Positions 14,102 through 16,430 of a stretch of DNA of 16,430 nucleotides are shown in pieces. The notes beneath the pieces are model-generated. The model was not told where the DNA came from. It did no database searches and saw nothing but the letters and a program-made list of their open reading frames with translations. The translations under genes were made by a program, and so were the position numbers. This DNA is from JAGXTF01 sp038317095. Lineage in GTDB: Bacteria; Bacteroidota; Bacteroidia; NS11-12g; UBA955. Positions within the stretch are counted from its first letter, which is position 1; each line of letters starts with the position of its first letter. The stretch lies in NCBI GenBank assembly GCA_038317095.1, contig JBBQBB010000066.1:1-16430 (forward strand), written 5' to 3'.

Positions 14102-15334
14102 ATGAATGCAGAAATAATTACCATTGGAGATGAATTGTTATTAGGGCAAGTTGTAGATACAAACAGCGCTTGGATGGGATTACAATTGGCGGATATTGGA
14201 ATATCTGTGACCCGCAGAACTGCAATAGGGGACAACAGCAACGACATCGTAAAAGCCCTTGACGAGGCCAAATCTAGGGTTGAAATTATTTTACTTACAG
14301 GTGGATTAGGCCCTACCCGCGATGACATTACAAAGAAAACCCTGGCCAATTATTACCAATGTGGCTATAGAATTGACGAGGGTGTAGAAGCCCATTTGGA
14401 GGAAATTTTTGCCAAAAGAGGTAGAAAAATGTTGGAAGTAAATAAAATGCAAGCTGAACTTCCAGAAATATGCACCACTTTGTTTAACGAAGCTGGCACT
14501 GCACCCGGAATGCTCTTTGACCAAAATGGCATTGTCATTATTTCCATGCCTGGCGTGCCCAATGAAATGCAACACATTATGGAAAAACGGGTATTGCCAT
14601 GGCTTCCCAAGCGTTTTTCGTTGCCTGTAATTTTGCATAAAACCTTGGTAACAGTGGGCATTCCAGAAAGTCTTCTTGCAGATAAATTAACCATGGTGGA
14701 AGACTCCTTGCCCGAAAATATAAAATTGGCTTATTTACCGGCATACAGTTCTATAAGGTTGCGCATAACTGCCAAAGGAAATGATAAAAATGCACTTCAA
14801 ATTCAACTGGATATTTGGTACAATAAAGTAATGGAAATTTGTGCAGAAAATTTAATCGCAGAGGGCGACGTAACCCCTGTGCAAGCCATTGCCAAATTAC
14901 TTATGGCGTCAAAAACAAGTATTTCGCTTGCAGAAAGTTGCACGGGTGGCTTCATCACCCAACAATTTGTGCTAAATCCTGGAATTTCTGCAGTTTTAAA
15001 TGGCAGCATTATAAGCTATGCCAACGAAATTAAAATGCAAGAATTGGGTGTACCGGCTGAAATTTTCACCACGGTAGGTGCAGTAAGCGAAGCCTGCGCC
15101 AAAGCCATGGTAGAAGGGTGTTTAAGAAAGTTTGGAACCGATGTGGCCATAAGCACAACGGGCATTGCCGGACCCGCAGGCGCCACCGATGAAAAACCTG
15201 TTGGGTTGGTTTACATTGGTGTGGCAAACAAAGAAAAAACGATTGTAAAAAAAATGCATTTCCCCGGCAATAGAGAACAATTTATGTTAAGGGTTTGCAA
15301 TGCTGCAGCGGATTTATTGAGACAGGTGATGTGA
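14102..15334 (+). CDS. cinA: CinA-family protein with NMN deamidase domain
   Basis: The ATG at 14102 gives 410 residues, starting MNAEIITIGDELLLGQVVDT as CinA proteins do. The frame extends back to TTG 14063, but that adds no conserved sequence. The N-terminal domain (about 1-170) is the molybdopterin-binding-like COG1058 fold with LTGGLGPTRDD, known in some members as an ADP-ribose pyrophosphatase. The C-terminal domain (about 258-410) is PncC-like, with SLAESCTGG (275-283), GSIISYANEIK and TTGIAGPAGATDEKPVGLVY. PncC converts nicotinamide mononucleotide to nicotinic acid mononucleotide, recycling the NMN released, for example, by NAD-dependent DNA ligase. The name comes from competence induction in streptococci, which should not be assumed here. 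The gene's 3' end runs directly into the first copy of the G-rich repeat. Confidence 0.95.
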   Translation: MNAEIITIGDELLLGQVVDTNSAWMGLQLADIGISVTRRTAIGDNSNDIVKALDEAKSRVEIILLTGGLGPTRDDITKKTLANYYQCGYRIDEGVEAHLEEIFAKRGRKMLEVNKMQAELPEICTTLFNEAGTAPGMLFDQNGIVIISMPGVPNEMQHIMEKRVLPWLPKRFSLPVILHKTLVTVGIPESLLADKLTMVEDSLPENIKLAYLPAYSSIRLRITAKGNDKNALQIQLDIWYNKVMEICAENLIAEGDVTPVQAIAKLLMASKTSISLAESCTGGFITQQFVLNPGISAVLNGSIISYANEIKMQELGVPAEIFTTVGAVSEACAKAMVEGCLRKFGTDVAISTTGIAGPAGATDEKPVGLVYIGVANKEKTIVKKMHFPGNREQFMLRVCNAAADLLRQVM

Positions 15335-15450
15335 GGGGAAGGGGTTACGGGTTACGAGGTTAGGGTTCTGGGTTAGGGTTACGGGTTGAGGGTTGAGGGT
15401 TACATCGCTGACACACATTTCCCGGAGTCTCCGAAGGGGACTCTGGGAAG
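15335..15450 (+). repeat. Repeat unit copy 1: G-rich tract plus hairpin core
   Basis: Starting at the cinA stop, 15335-15401 is a run of GGGG/GGG tracts with 3-4 base spacers (GGGTTAC, GGTTAGGG, GGGTTGA). The core at 15404-15450 follows: ATCGCTGACACACATT, then a hairpin (15419-15449). All 14 stem positions pair around a GAA loop, with two G-U wobbles when read as + strand RNA. Confidence 0.85.
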
Positions 15451-15473
15451 GAATTTATGCCATACAAATTAAC

Positions 15474-15503
15474 TTGAATTTACTCCGAAATTACATACTT
15501 TTG
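15474..15503 (+). promoter_or_regulatory. Promoter of the DUF4082-like lipoprotein gene
   Basis: TTG at 15474-15476 and TACTTTTG at 15496-15503 are 19 bases apart, an exact Bacteroidota promoter. It lies just downstream of repeat copy 1, and the ATG is five bases after it, leaving almost no leader. Confidence 0.6.
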
Positions 15504-15508
15504 CAGAT

Positions 15509-16093
15509 ATGAAAAAAACAATGTTTACTTTTGGGATAGCCTTAATATTGATGATGGGCGTACAATCGTGCAAAAAAGAGTGTGATGTAGTACCCAAAGA
15601 TTCCCAACCCAACCAATTGGGAGGTCTGTTTAATTTTGCAACTTTTAAAGTAGAGAAACAAGGCTCAGGGATTTTTGAATATGGATGCTTGTTTAAACCG
15701 AAGGTTAATGGAAAAGTTACTGCTCTATCTTGCCTTATGCCCGATATTGATATTTACAGCGTTGTTTTGTGGGATTCCGCAAGCAAAACTGTTTTGGCGA
15801 ACGAAAATATCAACAATTTGGACACATTGAAAGCCAATTCTAAAAGCATATCTCCCATTGCTGTCAATGCGGGCAAAACATATTTAATTTCTGTAAAAAG
15901 TGTAAACAAACGTTGGTTTAATTTTACTACATTAGCTGGCGGGGCAATTAAATATCCATTAAGCAACCAATACATTTCTGTTACTGGTTACCTATGGCAA
16001 GGCACAACACTTTCAGGGGCCCCGCAATTTCCTCTATCAAAAGACAATTCTTATGTAGCAGGGTTAGCTGATTTTTCATTTCAACCAGATTAA
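15509..16093 (+). CDS. Lipoprotein with DUF4082-like domain
   Basis: The 194-residue product has a lipoprotein signal: MKKTMF, a hydrophobic core and the lipobox VQSC with Cys21, followed by KKECDVVPKDSQPNQ. The domain after about residue 45 follows the DUF4082 pattern. A GCLFKPKVNGKVTAL stretch is followed by SVVLWDSASKTVLANENI, then SISPIAVNAGKTYLISVKSV; in the family the corresponding parts read like a strand with G-x-V-T-A, a LWD turn and an AGTTY strand. This domain is usually found in extracellular, carbohydrate-linked or adhesive proteins; its biochemical role is not established. The second half (FTTLAGGAIKYPLSNQYISV) may complete the sandwich. The gene lies between repeat copy 1 and copies 2-3, all in its own orientation. 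Family assignment is by pattern, not by search. Confidence 0.82.
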   Translation: MKKTMFTFGIALILMMGVQSCKKECDVVPKDSQPNQLGGLFNFATFKVEKQGSGIFEYGCLFKPKVNGKVTALSCLMPDIDIYSVVLWDSASKTVLANENINNLDTLKANSKSISPIAVNAGKTYLISVKSVNKRWFNFTTLAGGAIKYPLSNQYISVTGYLWQGTTLSGAPQFPLSKDNSYVAGLADFSFQPD

Positions 16094-16215
16094 GGAACTC
16101 AGGGCAGGTAAGGATTTAGGGTTACGGGGTTAGGGTTACGAGCTAAGAGGTAAGGGTTACGGGCAGCATCGCGGATGCGCATTTCCCGGAGTCTCCCGAA
16201 AGGAACTCTGGGAAG
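16094..16215 (+). repeat. Repeat unit copy 2: G-rich tract plus hairpin core
   Basis: Starting at the lipoprotein stop, 16094-16167 is a G-rich tract (GGGTTACGGGG, GGGTTACGAG, GGTAAGGGTTACGGG). The core is 16168-16215, with ATCGCGGATGCGCATT and a hairpin arm pair at 16183-16214. The outer 10 pairs hold, then there is one C-A mismatch, then a short inner stem. Here GCATC GCG GATGC additionally forms its own small hairpin. Confidence 0.82.
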
Positions 16216-16300
16216 AGGGTTACGAGGTAAGAGGTTACGGGCTACGGGCAGCATCGCTGACACGCATTTCGCGGAGTCTCCCGAAGGGTACTCTGGGAAG
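16216..16300 (+). repeat. Repeat unit copy 3: G-rich tract plus hairpin core
   Basis: Tandem to copy 2, a shorter G-rich tract (16216-16252) precedes the core at 16253-16300. The core's first part, ATCGCTGACACGCATTT, differs from copy 1 by one base. The hairpin arms (16268-16299) carry two mismatches, making it the most decayed stem of the three. It ends six bases before the hydrolase stop codon. Confidence 0.82.
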
Positions 16301-16306
16301 AGAGGA

Positions 16307-16430
16307 TTAAAAATTCAAGTTCAATAACTTATTCCTAATCTCTGCAAAATGCTCCCACGGTATAAAATGATTGGCATTTTTTATCGAAACTACCTCCAGT
16401 GATTTGGCACCCACAAATTCTTTTTTAATA
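16307..16430 (-). CDS. C-terminus of an alpha/beta hydrolase, running off the right edge
   Basis: Only the last 40 codons are in the window, ending with TAA at 16307-16309. The sequence IKNANHFIPWEHFAEIRNKL has the typical end of an alpha/beta hydrolase: a strand (SLEVVSI), then the catalytic histidine in NANHFIPW, then a closing helix that corresponds to the EHPEEIxxxIxxFL pattern. In this fold the histidine is the third member of the Ser/Asp/His triad. The substrate cannot be inferred. It converges on the DUF4082-like lipoprotein gene, with the two tandem repeat units between them. Confidence is limited by length. Confidence 0.7.
   Translation of the reverse strand, partial: IKKEFVGAKSLEVVSIKNANHFIPWEHFAEIRNKLLNLNF

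Noticed and set aside
15335..15401. TTAGGG repeats as a eukaryotic telomere or linear-replicon end
   Set aside because: The units are irregular (TTACGGG, TTGAGGG, TTCTGGG mixed in), internal, and flanked on both sides by ordinary bacterial genes; similar tracts recur with the hairpin core.
15419..15449. Repeat hairpin as an ordinary rho-independent terminator for cinA
   Set aside because: The stem is long and stable but is followed by GGAATTTATG, not a T-run, so intrinsic termination is not expected.
15335..16300. CRISPR array
   Set aside because: Only three copies, unequal spacing (one gap holds a whole gene), repeat units differ from each other, and no cas genes are present.

Overview
The window looks like a stretch of Bacteroidota chromosome. 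It is AT-rich, and many gene starts are preceded by the phylum's -10 element TAnnTTTG, in several cases with a TTG about 19-21 bases further upstream. Shine-Dalgarno sequences are mostly weak. The UvrA, Lon, PfkA, RecN, RNase HI and CinA proteins have full-length family architectures. Small lipoproteins and secreted proteins of unknown function lie between these housekeeping genes. I see no phage, transposase, CRISPR array, rRNA or tRNA.

Layout. Bases 1-208 (-) are the start of an unrecognised gene, divergent from uvrA (410-3244, +); a perfect 12-base inverted repeat lies between them. A rho-independent terminator at 3281-3303 serves a leftward block. Read from its upstream end, that block is lon (8359-5888), a 50-residue membrane protein (5856-5704), a secreted protein with calcium-loop-like motifs and a thioredoxin-like C-terminus (5696-4389), and a membrane-anchored coiled-coil protein (4321-3326). 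A 351-base gap (8360-8710) separates lon from rightward genes: a lipoprotein with its own terminator, then pfkA and recN as a tight pair. rnhA (-) converges on recN and is divergent from a 142-residue unknown protein. A lipoprotein, cinA and a DUF4082-like lipoprotein follow. The window ends in the C-terminus of an alpha/beta hydrolase (-).

Functional themes are DNA maintenance (UvrA excision repair, RecN recombination repair, RNase HI, CinA/PncC pyridine nucleotide salvage), proteostasis (Lon) and glycolysis (PfkA). They look like scattered housekeeping genes and not one pathway.

The least ordinary feature is a repeat family around the last lipoprotein gene. There are three same-orientation copies of a roughly 48-base core: a short ATCGC...CATTT segment followed by a long imperfect hairpin. 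Each copy is preceded by a G-rich tract of GGGTTA/GGGTTAC-like units that could form G-quadruplexes. Secondary points are the lack of an ATG start for uvrA, a Glu in place of the usual Asp in the PfkA ATP/Mg loop, and the small unlisted gene downstream of lon.
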